Positions 1-5,162 are shown, counted from the stretch's first letter. The stretch: DNA of 7,105 nt from Methanobrevibacter sp. (GCA_009776495.1 WRNS01000013.1:3568-10672), one strand, 5' to 3'. Notes: generated from the letters alone by a model not told the origin. Numbers and translations: made by a program.

Positions 1-14
1 TTTTTTAGATTTAT

Positions 15-21
15 CCTCCCT
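15..21 (-). promoter_or_regulatory. Strong Shine-Dalgarno-like sequence near the left edge
   Basis: On the minus strand these bases read GGGAGGA, a near-perfect match to the 16S anti-Shine-Dalgarno. No ATG, GTG or TTG follows within the 14 bases left in the window. If it is real it serves a minus-strand gene starting just outside, downstream of the MFS gene and perhaps in the same transcript. The implied spacing would be long, so this is only a possibility. Confidence 0.2.
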
Positions 22-99
22 ATTTTTTAAAAGTTTTTTTTTAAAATTTTGAGCAAAAATACATAGTTAAAATAGCAGAAATAATAAAAATAATAATTA

Positions 100-1512
100 T
101 TATCTACTTATCGTTTTATTAGTCAAAAATAAAGATGGTACAGATATTACCACAATCACAATACAGGAAACCAAAAATCCTGTTTGATATCCTTGGAGCA
201 AAAGATTCTTCGTTATCACTTGACTAGCTATTACTGCAGAAACCACTGCAGAAACCACTGCTGAACCAAAGCTAGAACCTATATTTTGAATCATTCGACT
301 TCCAACACTAGCTTGAGGAATTTCATTAGAGTGGATGCCTAGATATGCATCTACCATTAGTGGCATCGTAATACCACCAATACCTAAACCTCTTATAAAA
401 AGCACAATAGATAAACTAATCATAGAAGTTGAACCAGTAGCCCAAATAAGAGGTACTGACCCAATAAAGGAAACAAGAATGCCGAGAAGAACTACATACT
501 TTGCACCAATTTTATCTACCATTTTTCCAATAAACGGACGTGCTACAAGCATTCCTAAACCCTGAGGAATCAATGCAAAAGCTGCTCCTATTACTGTGAA
601 ACCAAATATATTTTGAAATAATAGAGGTAACAAAAGCATGGGGCCGTTTATAGCAATTCCAGCGAGAAAAAGTCCGATGCACGCTGCAAAAAAGTTACGA
701 TGTTTGAAAAGTTTTAAAGGGAGTATTGTTTGGCCTTTTTTAAAGTAATTGTAAATGATATAAACAACTAAGAGTATTAAACCAATACCACAAAAAATCA
801 GCATTTCCTCATTGAAAAATCTACTGGAATTTGAAGCTTTAATGATTCCATAGATAATACTCGTAGAAATAGCTGAAAGTAGAAGAATTCCCCACCAATC
901 AATCTTGCTATCTGGGTTGAAAGGTTCAAAATTCGGCAAATATTTAATATTTAATAATATTGAAATGATAACAACAGGGACATTCACAAAGAAAATCCAA
1001 TGCCAGTTAAGATATTGTACAATGAATCCACCAAGGACTGGACCAAAAATAGGGCCGAGAATGATTGGAGTAGTTACAATAGCCATGAGAGCCCCTAGAC
1101 GTTTAGGACCCGCGACTTTTACAAGGAGTGCCGTAAGAAGCATAGTTATAACCCCTGCACTAAAACCTTGAAATGCTCTAAAAGTGATAAAAGATGTGAT
1201 ATCCCAACTTATTCCAGATAAGAGACTCATCAAACCAAATATCCCTATAAAAAGTGAAAAAATTTTTTTTCCATTGAAATGATCAAGTAACCAACCTGAA
1301 ATAGGTATGGCGATAGCTAAAGCAAGGACATAACCTGTTATAGCCCACTGGATAGTATTGAGTGTAGTATGGAAGTCTTGCATTAGCTGGTTAATAGCAA
1401 TATTAACCATAGTTGTATCTAACATAGGAGCAATAGCTCCCACAACCAAAATCCATGCTACAAGTGTGACTTCCTTTGGAAATTTATTTTTCTCTTCTTT
1501 TTTATTCTCCAT
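100..1512 (-). CDS. MFS drug-efflux-type transporter, DHA2 (EmrB/QacA) group, 14 membrane helices
   Basis: This 470-residue integral membrane protein probably exports small toxic or lipophilic compounds using the ion gradient. Family hallmarks are visible in order: the LDTTMVNIA motif of 14-helix drug transporters in helix 1 (residues 31-39), motif A as GWLLDHFNGKK (73-83), motif B with its conserved Arg as FRAFQG (111-116), and antiporter motif C as GPIFGPVLGG (153-162) in helix 5. A second motif-A-like GKMVDKIGAK lies at 329-338 in the C-terminal half. Length is normal and no frame break is seen. The short cytoplasmic N-terminus is lysine-rich. The ATG at 1510-1512 is the only good start; a weak GAGAG lies upstream. 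No regulator gene is adjacent and the substrate cannot be told from sequence. The family call is firm; drug export as the role is inferred. Confidence 0.93.
   Translation of the reverse strand: MENKKEEKNKFPKEVTLVAWILVVGAIAPMLDTTMVNIAINQLMQDFHTTLNTIQWAITGYVLALAIAIPISGWLLDHFNGKKIFSLFIGIFGLMSLLSGISWDITSFITFRAFQGFSAGVITMLLTALLVKVAGPKRLGALMAIVTTPIILGPIFGPVLGGFIVQYLNWHWIFFVNVPVVIISILLNIKYLPNFEPFNPDSKIDWWGILLLSAISTSIIYGIIKASNSSRFFNEEMLIFCGIGLILLVVYIIYNYFKKGQTILPLKLFKHRNFFAACIGLFLAGIAINGPMLLLPLLFQNIFGFTVIGAAFALIPQGLGMLVARPFIGKMVDKIGAKYVVLLGILVSFIGSVPLIWATGSTSMISLSIVLFIRGLGIGGITMPLMVDAYLGIHSNEIPQASVGSRMIQNIGSSFGSAVVSAVVSAVIASQVITKNLLLQGYQTGFLVSCIVIVVISVPSLFLTNKTISR
233..267. repeat. 12-base tandem duplication inside the MFS gene
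   Basis: ACTGCAGAAACC occurs twice in direct succession (233-244 and 245-256), followed by a partial third copy differing by one base. On the coding strand it gives the repeated residues SAVVSAVVSAV (417-427), inside a late membrane segment. The unit is a multiple of three, so gain or loss would keep the frame while changing helix length by four residues. Confidence 0.8.
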
Positions 1513-1537
1513 CGAATCTCTCTTCTTTTCAATGCAT

Positions 1538-1551
1538 TATAAATTAGCTAT
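1538..1551 (-). promoter_or_regulatory. Probable archaeal promoter of the MFS gene
   Basis: The minus strand reads ATAGCTAATTTATA, then ATG at 1512. The TTTATA part fits an archaeal TATA box. Transcription about 25 bases downstream would begin only a few bases before the start codon, giving an almost leaderless mRNA, in keeping with the weak ribosome binding site. The identical 14-mer lies upstream of the other secreted-protein gene on the minus strand (4666-4679). Confidence 0.4.
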
Positions 1552-1811
1552 TATAATTTTTTTATTACTACAATCATAATAAAGTTTTAAAATTTCATTT
1601 AAAAGACCATATATATTACAATTTTATAAAGCATCTGTTAATAACTTTAAAAATAGTAAATAAATGTAACTTTAATATTCCCTAATTTGTTTGTTTTTAT
1701 TATTTAAAATCTTCTTATTATTTTTAAAAGATATTTATCAAAATTTATCTTGATTAAATTTGAAAATTTGAAAACAGTTTATAGTTAGATTATGTAAAAC
1801 AAATTTCAAAT

Positions 1812-1909
1812 AAAAAAACAACAACAAAACAAACAAAACAAAACAAACAAACAAACAACAACAACAAAACAAACAAAACAAAACAAACAAACAACAACAA
1901 CAAAACAAA
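1812..1909. repeat. 98-base tract of only A and C, imperfect 40/36-base tandem repeat
   Basis: The plus strand has no G or T for 98 bases. It is built from CAA, CAAA and CAAAA blocks. Bases 1821-1850 and 1861-1890 are identical, giving a period of 40. A partial third copy starts at 1897, a period of 36, which is 40 minus one CAAA block. This pattern fits duplication followed by slippage. The plus-strand RNA could not form internal pairs. The tract lies 116 bases before the TTG start of the PDF-like gene. Confidence 0.9.
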
Positions 1910-1950
1910 TAAAGCTAGCAAAACTAACAGCTATCCTAAACTATTCGTTA

Positions 1951-1965
1951 AATATTTATAAAATA
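1951..1965 (+). promoter_or_regulatory. Candidate TATA box for the PDF-like gene
   Basis: AATATTTATAAAATA contains TTTATAAA, a plausible archaeal TATA element. Initiation about 25 bases downstream would give a leader of roughly 40 bases with the GGTG ribosome binding site near its end. The surroundings are very AT-rich, so chance matches are common. Confidence 0.35.
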
Positions 1966-2016
1966 TATGCATATATTAGAATAAAAACTAATTTATCAAT
2001 AGAATTTAATTCATTT

Positions 2017-2020
2017 GGTG
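2017..2020 (+). promoter_or_regulatory. Shine-Dalgarno GGTG that selects a TTG start
   Basis: GGTG matches the archaeal GGAGGTGATCC-type Shine-Dalgarno and lies five bases before TTG at 2026-2028. The reading frame is open upstream to 1798 but contains no ATG, GTG or other TTG, so this site is what supports the TTG start. Confidence 0.5.
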
Positions 2021-2025
2021 TTAAG

Positions 2026-2553
2026 TTGGAGAAAGAAGCTATAAAAAAGATTTTAAAATTTACTCTTAAAGAAAAAGAAATTATTAAAGCTCTTGATTTG
2101 CCTGAGGAAGTGTTCTTACCATTGATATTTTCTGTGAGATTTGGTGGGGATTGGAGTGTAAATAAAAACTCTAAAAAGCTAATGTCAGTGAAAGAAAAGA
2201 TAACAAAGTACGACAGGGAAAAAAAGATTGGTTACACTTTAGAAACAATTTATCTATTTGTTAATCCATTTTTACTAAAAGAAGAAGGTAAAGTATATAG
2301 GATGGAAAAGTGTGGAGATAAAAATCAAAGAGAATTAGTTGAAAGACCTTACTCTGTTGTAATAAATGGAGATTATATTTTAAAAGCTATTTTAAATCCT
2401 AAAGATATGGAAATAGCTATTAAACATATTGAAGGTCCATTAACATTTTCTGGATCCTCAGCTTTTGGATCTTCCCATGAGTTAGAACACTTAAATAGTG
2501 AAAATATTAAAGGAATTCCTTTTTGGGACTTTGAGTATGTTTTAGAGAAATGA
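2026..2553 (+). CDS. Divergent peptide-deformylase-like metalloprotein
   Basis: This is a 175-residue soluble protein without signal peptide. Its C-terminal half follows the order of peptide deformylase: a strand ending in NP (FVNPFLLKEEG, 78-88), a Cys motif (EKCGD, 94-98, in the place of EGCLS), a strand resembling the usual V-RP-V section (LVERPYSVVING, 104-115), and the HExxH helix HELEHLN (151-157). The predicted metal ligands Cys96, His151 and His155 and the catalytic Glu152 are all present. The first deformylase motif, GxGLAAxQ, is not recognisable; RFGGDW (38-43) might be what remains. The Leu-Ser of EGCLS is replaced by Gly-Asp, so substrate handling must differ. Deformylases remove the formyl group from bacterial initiator Met, which archaea do not formylate, so the true substrate is unknown. 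The start is TTG with GGTG five bases upstream. The gene stands alone and converges on the DUF2283 gene. Confidence 0.62.
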   Translation: MEKEAIKKILKFTLKEKEIIKALDLPEEVFLPLIFSVRFGGDWSVNKNSKKLMSVKEKITKYDREKKIGYTLETIYLFVNPFLLKEEGKVYRMEKCGDKNQRELVERPYSVVINGDYILKAILNPKDMEIAIKHIEGPLTFSGSSAFGSSHELEHLNSENIKGIPFWDFEYVLEK

Positions 2554-2596
2554 AATTTTTAAAAACAAGATTAATACACAAAGAACTGGAAAAATA

Positions 2597-2645
2597 AATT
2601 CTAAAAGTTAAAAAGAATCAAGTAAAGTAATTCCAAAAGTTAAAA
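2597..2645. repeat. Imperfect 17-base direct repeat between converging genes
   Basis: AATTCTAAAAGTTAAAA (2597-2613) and AATTCCAAAAGTTAAAA (2629-2645) differ by one base and are offset by 32 bases. They lie between the convergent stops of the PDF-like and DUF2283 genes. Function is unknown. Confidence 0.6.
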
Positions 2646-2654
2646 TAAATATTG

Positions 2655-2661
2655 TTTTTTT
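2655..2661 (+). terminator. Oligo-T terminator of the PDF-like gene
   Basis: A run of seven Ts about 100 bases after the stop codon fits archaeal termination at U-rich tracts. It sits just before the stop codon of the converging gene, so the two transcripts may overlap slightly. Confidence 0.4.
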
Positions 2662-2663
2662 CA

Positions 2664-3038
2664 TTAAGCTGAAGCAATTGCAATTTCGCTTGCAAAATTT
2701 GGAATATTTAAATCATTATTTCCTACTATGTTTATAGGGACAAAGGTAAGTTTTTCATGAATTTCAACAAGCAAATCTATTTTTAATTCTATATCTCTCT
2801 CACTAATCATTAAATTTATGCTACCTTGATTGATATTATTTAAAAGAAATTTTTTACTTTTGAAAACTTTAGAAGCATTTAAAATCTCAAACCCAATTGG
2901 AACTTTATTTTCATTAAAGTCTATAACTATTGATTTATCTAAAAATTCAGAAAAATTATAATTATAATCTTTAGCTAAATGAAGGAACAAAATATCATTT
3001 TCATAGTCGTAATCAAATAGCATAATCCTTTTGTTCAT
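2664..3038 (-). CDS. DUF2283 family protein
   Basis: This is a 124-residue cytoplasmic protein. The N-terminal 55 residues match the DUF2283 pattern: YDYENDILFLHL (10-21), then an acidic strand KSIVIDFNENKVPIGFEILNAS (35-56) that corresponds to the family signature of a V-D strand followed by G-E-I-L-x-A-S. The remainder (57-124) is a longer tail than the minimal domain of about 60 residues. The biochemical function of the family is unknown; members are often found next to small toxin-like DUF4258 proteins and are suspected antitoxins, but no such partner is seen here. The start is the ATG at 3036-3038, preceded by a purine-rich AGGAAAGAG. A second ATG five codons in (3021-3023) is possible but less well supported. 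The gene converges with the PDF-like gene and diverges from the nucleotidyltransferase. Confidence 0.8.
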   Translation of the reverse strand: MNKRIMLFDYDYENDILFLHLAKDYNYNFSEFLDKSIVIDFNENKVPIGFEILNASKVFKSKKFLLNNINQGSINLMISERDIELKIDLLVEIHEKLTFVPINIVGNNDLNIPNFASEIAIASA

Positions 3039-3257
3039 TTTTACATCTCTTTCCTATTTCTTTTTAAATATGTATTGTGTTACTAGGTTAATAAATTTAC
3101 CTTAAACAGAAATTACTATATAATAATTATAAATTAATAAAAAATAAGATATAAAATAATATATTATTAAAAAACAATGAAAAATAAAATCTTAATTTAA
3201 ATAATTTTTAAAAGAGTTTATTGTAATAAAACTTAAAGAAAGATTTAAGTGGTTTTT

Positions 3258-3560
3258 ATGGATAAAAAACAAATAGCTCTTCAATTTGCAAAATCATTAA
3301 AACTTCAAGAAATAGAAAAAATAATTCTTTTCGGTTCTGTAGCTCGAGAAGATGATGATGCCGATTCAGATATTGATATTCTAATTATAACAAATAATAA
3401 AGATGAAATTGAAGACGATGTCTCAGATAAATCCTTTGATTTCCTACTCAAAACAAGAGAATACATTTCCCCCGTGATAATTTCTACTGAATACTATAAA
3501 AAATTCAAAAATTTCTCATTCTTTAAAACGGTCAAGAAGGAGGGAATCCAAATTGGATGA
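3258..3560 (+). CDS. MNT-type minimal nucleotidyltransferase, probable antitoxin of a HEPN-MNT pair
   Basis: This is a 100-residue single-domain protein of the NTP_transf_2 (DNA polymerase beta) superfamily. The strand ILFGSVARE carries the nucleotide-binding Gly26-Ser27, followed by the metal-binding SDIDILI with Asp38 and Asp40, the GSx10DxD pattern of MntA-like proteins. Asp61 in FDFLL is the likely third carboxylate. The usual Gly after the Arg (GSVARGE) is replaced by Glu. In characterised pairs such as MntA-HepT the nucleotidyltransferase silences the HEPN RNase toxin by adding AMP groups. I chose ATG at 3258, with GTGG a few bases upstream; GTG at 3249 would add three residues but has no ribosome binding site. 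Downstream there is only a broken HEPN-like fragment, so this appears to be an orphan antitoxin. The family is clear; activity and role are inferred. Confidence 0.82.
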   Translation: MDKKQIALQFAKSLKLQEIEKIILFGSVAREDDDADSDIDILIITNNKDEIEDDVSDKSFDFLLKTREYISPVIISTEYYKKFKNFSFFKTVKKEGIQIG

Positions 3561-3704
3561 GACGGATTTATTAAAGACTTAAAAAAAGCTGAAAATTTTG
3601 TTTCTGAATGTGAAAAATATTTATAAGCTAAAATTTTCCATTGTAAAAGTGAATCAATGAAAGATAAATATAAAAATCAATATTTTAAAGATTTTAAAAG
3701 GTAA
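3553..3704 (+). pseudogene. Possible decayed HEPN toxin start
   Basis: Overlapping the stop of the nucleotidyltransferase, a TTG (3553) opens DETDLLK and then hits TAA. One frame away the sequence continues as KDLKKAENFVSECEKYL up to TAA at 3624-3626, and the same frame then runs on to TAA at 3702-3704. The amphipathic AENFVSECEKYL resembles the first helix of HEPN proteins, and a start overlapping the partner's stop is the normal HEPN-MNT arrangement. One frameshift and one stop break it, and the rest of a domain of about 120 residues is missing. The fragment is short, so chance resemblance is possible. Confidence 0.35.
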
Positions 3705-3912
3705 TAAAAAAAGAATAAATATACAAAATTACAATCAAAATTAATAAAATTTAAAAAAAAAGAAAAGAATTGTTCATTTGTGAAAATTGTTTAATTGATT
3801 TACTTATTTCTTGAATGACTCTCCTTGACTTATGTTAATATATGTTTTTTCGTATGATCGAGATATTTAAAGAATTTTACGTCTATTTTCTTTATAAAAA
3901 GGATAACTATCT
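3705..3912. other. AT-rich spacer, no gene seen
   Basis: Together with the HEPN-like remnant, this makes up the gap of about 350 bases between the nucleotidyltransferase and the InlB-repeat gene. It holds a run of nine As at 3753-3761, which on the minus strand is an oligo-T tract that could end the InlB-repeat transcript, and a run of six Ts at 3844-3849 for plus-strand transcripts. No RNA gene or coding pattern was recognised. Confidence 0.4.
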
Positions 3913-4599
3913 TTATTTATAGTATTTCCTGTTATAGTTGTCTAAATATGCATATTGTCCTTTTTCATCAGAGCCTAACCGTGGTTTTATAGGGCTCATT
4001 GTTGTAGACATCCAAGTGTGGTAATTATTTTGAAATACACAGTTTGTAAACTGAATTTTGTCTCCAGAAACACTCCAAGAACCTTTAAATTCAGATTTAG
4101 ACCGTGAAACCCTACCTCTATTATCTACAGATGTACTGGTGGTTGATGATGAAAAAGTTTTATCTTCTCTAAATGTCCAAAAGATTGTTGGGTTGCCTAA
4201 ATAGGACCATACACCTAATAGTTTTTTTTCAGTTGTACTCAAGCTTGGACTTTTTTTCTTCCATTGTGCCAAGTAAGTAACACTTTTACTTGGTTTGGTG
4301 TTTTTACTTATTTTTGTACCGCCAGATTTCTTTGTGTACCAACCTTTGAAGGTATAACCAGTTCTTTTAGGAGTGGTAGGAAGTTTTTTTATTTTAGATC
4401 CTTTTTTAACAGTACTTGTTACAGTCTTTTTACTCCCAATCTTTCCACCATTAGCATTCCAAGTAATTTTATAGCTAATAGCTTTTGATTTGGATTCAAT
4501 GACGATTCCACTATCTTTTTTATCATCTTTTGGCACACTCACAGCATAAGACGTAGCTAAAACAAACGAAAACATTAGCATAGCTACTGCCAACACCAC
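3913..4599 (-). CDS. Small secreted protein with one InlB B-repeat (Flg_new type) and a C-terminal beta-rich domain
   Basis: The N-terminus is hydrophobic and ends in a signal-peptidase-like ATSYA (residues 15-19), so the protein is exported. Residues 42-114 form one InlB/Listeria-Bacteroides B-repeat, with the hallmark ITWNANGGK, LPTTPKRTGYTFKGWYT and TYLAQWK segments; this beta-grasp fold is common in cell-surface proteins. Residues about 120-228 (LLGVWSY, FREDKTF, FKGSWSVSGDKIQF) look like a small beta-barrel of the lipocalin-like kind, but I do not recognise the family. No C-terminal anchor is seen. The coordinates use GTG at 4597-4599, the first conventional start. That start has no ribosome binding site and removes the lysines expected at the start of a signal peptide. 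The frame continues upstream as IKSIKKIFV from ATA at 4621-4623, seven bases after GGAGAG, which would give 236 residues. The gene diverges from the beta-helix adhesin. Confidence 0.75.
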   Translation of the reverse strand: MVLAVAMLMFSFVLATSYAVSVPKDDKKDSGIVIESKSKAISYKITWNANGGKIGSKKTVTSTVKKGSKIKKLPTTPKRTGYTFKGWYTKKSGGTKISKNTKPSKSVTYLAQWKKKSPSLSTTEKKLLGVWSYLGNPTIFWTFREDKTFSSSTTSTSVDNRGRVSRSKSEFKGSWSVSGDKIQFTNCVFQNNYHTWMSTTMSPIKPRLGSDEKGQYAYLDNYNRKYYK

Positions 4600-4620
4600 G
4601 AATATCTTTTTAATTGATTT

Positions 4621-4638
4621 TATATTATAACTCTCCTT
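4621..4638 (-). promoter_or_regulatory. Strong ribosome binding site pointing to an ATA start codon
   Basis: On the minus strand AAAGGAGAG (the last six bases at 4631-4636) is followed by the seven bases TTATAAT and then ATA (4621-4623), in frame with the InlB-repeat gene. From ATA the protein would begin as M/I-KSIKKIFVV, a textbook signal-peptide n-region. No ATG, GTG or TTG lies at this place, so ATA is either a non-standard start or a mutated ATG. Confidence 0.55.
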
Positions 4639-4665
4639 TAAACTTTTATTTAGAAAATAACTAAG

Positions 4666-4679
4666 TATAAATTAGCTAT
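4666..4679 (-). promoter_or_regulatory. Probable promoter of the InlB-repeat gene
   Basis: The minus strand reads ATAGCTAATTTATA, identical to the element upstream of the MFS gene. Taking TTTATA as TATA box, transcription would begin near 4642, just before the AAAGGAGAG ribosome binding site, leaving a short leader of about 20 bases before the ATA codon. This spacing agrees with the upstream start rather than GTG at 4599. Confidence 0.45.
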
Positions 4680-4763
4680 AAAATAGCTATTTTAAAAAAA
4701 ATTAGTTTAGTTATTTTTAATTCATAGCTAATCATACTACATTTTTTTTATCATACCAAGCTA
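4674..4763. promoter_or_regulatory. Cluster of four AGCTA motifs upstream of the InlB-repeat gene
   Basis: AGCTA occurs at 4674-4678, 4685-4689, 4726-4730 and 4759-4763, within 90 bases of otherwise AT-only sequence. The core AGCT is self-complementary, as expected for a dimeric regulator's site. A further copy lies in the adhesin promoter (5090-5094). Binding by a regulator is inference. Confidence 0.3.
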
Positions 4764-4836
4764 TACTACAATTATTATGTTTAAAATCAACCATATTTAA
4801 ATATTCCGAATGAAAATTCATTAAAAAAAGACAAAA

Positions 4837-4846
4837 GGGGGGGGGG
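4837..4846. repeat. Homopolymer of ten Gs
   Basis: Ten consecutive Gs stand alone in sequence that is otherwise almost free of G and C. Homopolymers of this length are prone to slipped-strand length change. It lies four bases upstream of a TTTATATA box and about 315 bases upstream of the adhesin start, between two divergent exported-protein genes. Confidence 0.85.
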
Positions 4847-4850
4847 CTGA

Positions 4851-4858
4851 TTTATATA
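4851..4858 (+). promoter_or_regulatory. Consensus-like TATA box beside the G10 tract
   Basis: TTTATATA is a textbook archaeal TATA element. The bases directly upstream, where the BRE sits, are CTGA and then the G run. Plus-strand transcription would start near 4880 and give the adhesin mRNA a leader of about 280 bases or a separate RNA. The element is nearly symmetrical, so it could also act towards the InlB-repeat gene. Confidence 0.35.
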
Positions 4859-5088
4859 TTTTAAAAGAATTAAAATAAAAATTAATGAAAAATAAGATTT
4901 TAAATATAATTTTTTATAAAATAAAGAAAAATAAATGTAAAAATCAAGATTATACTATTAAAAAATATCAAAAACAAAAAAATTGAGTTATTGATAGGTT
5001 TAATTTGATATTGGTAAAGTCAAATAAGAATTAAATATATAATATTGTTGATAAAAATATAATTATTATTTTTACAAGTTACAATCAG

Positions 5089-5108
5089 TAGCTAATTCCT
5101 TATATAAA
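5089..5108 (+). promoter_or_regulatory. Probable promoter of the beta-helix adhesin gene
   Basis: TAGCTAATT (5089-5097), three bases, then TATATAAA (5101-5108). A start site about 25 bases downstream of the TATA box would lie near 5130, giving a leader of about 33 bases that includes the AAGGAG ribosome binding site at 5150-5155. The TAGCTAATT part is shared with the two minus-strand promoters. Confidence 0.5.
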
Positions 5109-5162
5109 AACATTTTTTGATTTGGGAAAAATCATTTAAAGGAAATAAAAAGGAGTATAGAA

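Larger units (their letters stand above)
1513..2025. other. 513-base intergenic region between divergent MFS and PDF-like genes
   Basis: No supportable gene was found here. The region holds the probable MFS promoter near 1538-1551 (minus), AT-rich sequence from about 1552 to 1811, the A/C-only repeat at 1812-1909, two AGCTA motifs (1913-1917 and 1929-1933), a TATA-like element around 1951-1965 and the Shine-Dalgarno of the next gene. No tRNA or structured RNA was recognised. Confidence 0.6.
4764..5162. other. Intergenic region between the divergent secreted-protein genes
   Basis: No coding pattern was found in these 399 bases. The region holds the G10 run with adjoining TTTATATA, about 230 bases of nearly pure AT sequence (about 4860-5088), and the adhesin promoter and ribosome binding site. 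No tRNA or structured RNA was recognised. Confidence 0.6.

Noticed and set aside
1..99. Terminator or gene fragment at the left edge
   Set aside because: The T-rich stretch at about 24-45 could end a plus-strand transcript from outside, but no such gene is in the window; nothing coding can be supported.
335..565. Plus-strand open frame of 76 codons inside the MFS gene, and similar ones at 905-1171 and 1358-1579
   Set aside because: All lie opposite the clearly coding minus strand, have no ribosome binding site, and show no recognisable domain.
1812..1909. A/C tract as a CRISPR array
   Set aside because: There are no distinct spacers; the whole tract is a single low-complexity composition with tandem units.
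3819..3826. Minus-strand AAGGAGAG as a ribosome binding site for another gene
   Set aside because: No start codon follows at suitable distance and the frames after it stop quickly.
4264..4488. Plus-strand open frame opposite the InlB-repeat domain
   Set aside because: It mirrors a well-supported coding region on the other strand and encodes no known pattern.
4837..4846. G-quadruplex
   Set aside because: A single run of ten Gs lacks the loops and further G runs for a typical intramolecular quadruplex; slippage is the better idea.
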